From: Moorella sp. E308F
GTDB lineage: Bacteria; Bacillota; DSM-521; Neomoorellales; Neomoorellaceae
Assembly (NCBI RefSeq): GCF_006538365.1
Contig: NZ_BJKN01000002.1
Location: forward strand, 756,401 to 820,400
DNA length: 64,000 bases
Direction: 5' to 3'
The notes beneath the pieces were generated by a model, which had not been told where the DNA came from, searched no databases, and was given only the letters and a program-made list of their open reading frames with translations. Shown piece after piece: positions 63,483-64,000 of the stretch. The translations under genes and the position numbers were made by a program. Position 1 is the first letter of the stretch. Each line of letters opens with the position of its first letter.

Positions 63483-63922
63483 CTAGTTACCTTCTAACAT
63501 CCCTCTAATCCCGCCCTTCAGCCTGTCCACCTCCTCCCGCAGGGCGCCTGCGTCCAGAGGAACTCCCAGAAGATTCGCCCGGGCTACGGCCGGGAAATAA
63601 GGCAAGCCACAGGTCCATCCCAGCCCACTAATTCCGGGGGTAAGCTATCCAGAGCCATTTTTTCAGTAAAAAGCGCTACCTGCTCGCTTTCTTTACCTTT
63701 GAGCATGGCTACCAGCTTTTCCTTTACCGCCGTTTTGCCCCCCAGGTAGTCCATCAGAGTTTTTCCGGGTGGTTCGATCCCAAATATTGCACCCAGCCCG
63801 AGATTTGACTCGTCTGCATCTACCACCAGGACCTTTCCTTGTTCTCCCAGCCGCCGCGCCAGTAGGGTCACCAGTGTGCTCTTCCCGCTGCCGCCCCGGC
63901 CGCTAACAATCAATTTAGGCAT
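63483..63922 (-). pseudogene. cooC: cooC copy with a 349-nt internal deletion
   Basis: 63470-63604 matches 48556-48690 and 63605-64000 matches 49040-49435; bases equivalent to 48691-49039 are missing, including the CAC metal motif. The deletion is out of frame. The 3' end of a trmO copy begins at 63947 and leaves the window. Confidence 0.95.
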
Positions 63923-63946
63923 CTTTAACCAAACCCCCTCAAATTT

Positions 63947-64000
63947 TTATTTTTTGAACCAACCAATACGCGCCCCCGAAATACTATCCACATCAGAAGA
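63947..64000 (-). CDS. trmO: trmO second copy, 3' end only
   Basis: 54 nt identical or nearly so to 49382-49435. Whether the full gene is present beyond the window is unknown. Confidence 0.85.
   Translation of the reverse strand, partial: SSDVDSISGARIGWFKK

Overview
The window reads as chromosomal DNA of a spore-forming, anaerobic, probably thermophilic Firmicute. The best guess is Moorella or a close relative in the Thermoanaerobacterales. This rests on gene content only: spmAB, gerW, a spoVACDEF block, cotJABC, a cooC-type nickel ATPase, acyl-CoA dehydratase activases, many ferredoxin-type proteins and a tryptophanyl-tRNA synthetase with an Fe-S cysteine motif. No rRNA, tRNA or CRISPR array was seen.

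Bases 1-11000 are a conserved housekeeping block, mostly on the minus strand: rluB (cut by the window edge), PAP2 phosphatase, ogt, spmAB, gerW, DUF2953, scpAB, trpS, M50 protease, CCA-type nucleotidyltransferase, lysA and a GT4 glycosyltransferase. Bases 11100-25500 hold storage and compatible-sugar metabolism (debranching enzyme, otsA-otsB-galU, GH15) around the spoVA germination operon, whose last gene overlaps a run of 2-hydroxyacyl-CoA-dehydratase-like genes. otsA sits behind a recognisable c-di-AMP (ydaO-type) riboswitch with its own terminator, so trehalose synthesis is probably set by c-di-AMP.

Bases 25500-35700 carry UPF0210/ACT genes, a TorD-like chaperone with a multi-cluster ferredoxin, a PEP-carboxykinase-like protein behind an unrecognised structured leader, a HAD hydrolase, and a P-type cation ATPase behind a yybP-ykoY (Mn2+) riboswitch. 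cotJABC follows at 36-37 kb.

From 37 kb to 57.5 kb the DNA is a scrambled accessory region. It has three HEPN/MNT toxin-antitoxin loci plus decayed relatives, an intact IS66 element with perfect 8-bp target duplication inside a second cotJC copy, three extra cotJC fragments in all, a cotJC/ATPase chimera, remnants of a defence-type helicase, IS110 and IS66, a three-gene transposition module with a possible leader-peptide attenuator, and a DUF2283 toxin-antitoxin-like pair. Interspersed intact genes have a nickel theme: larC, an Fe-S protein, a flavin reductase, cooC and trmO.

From 57.5 kb to the end are an ECF nickel/cobalt transporter (NikO-NikQ-NikM type) and a FecBCD-type uptake system, followed by a deleted copy of cooC in direct orientation. 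The nikM-type gene has a 180-nt leader with two small ANGGA-loop hairpins, one of which is mutually exclusive with a terminator. This leader, the PEPCK-like leader and the transposase leader are the best candidates for undescribed regulation.
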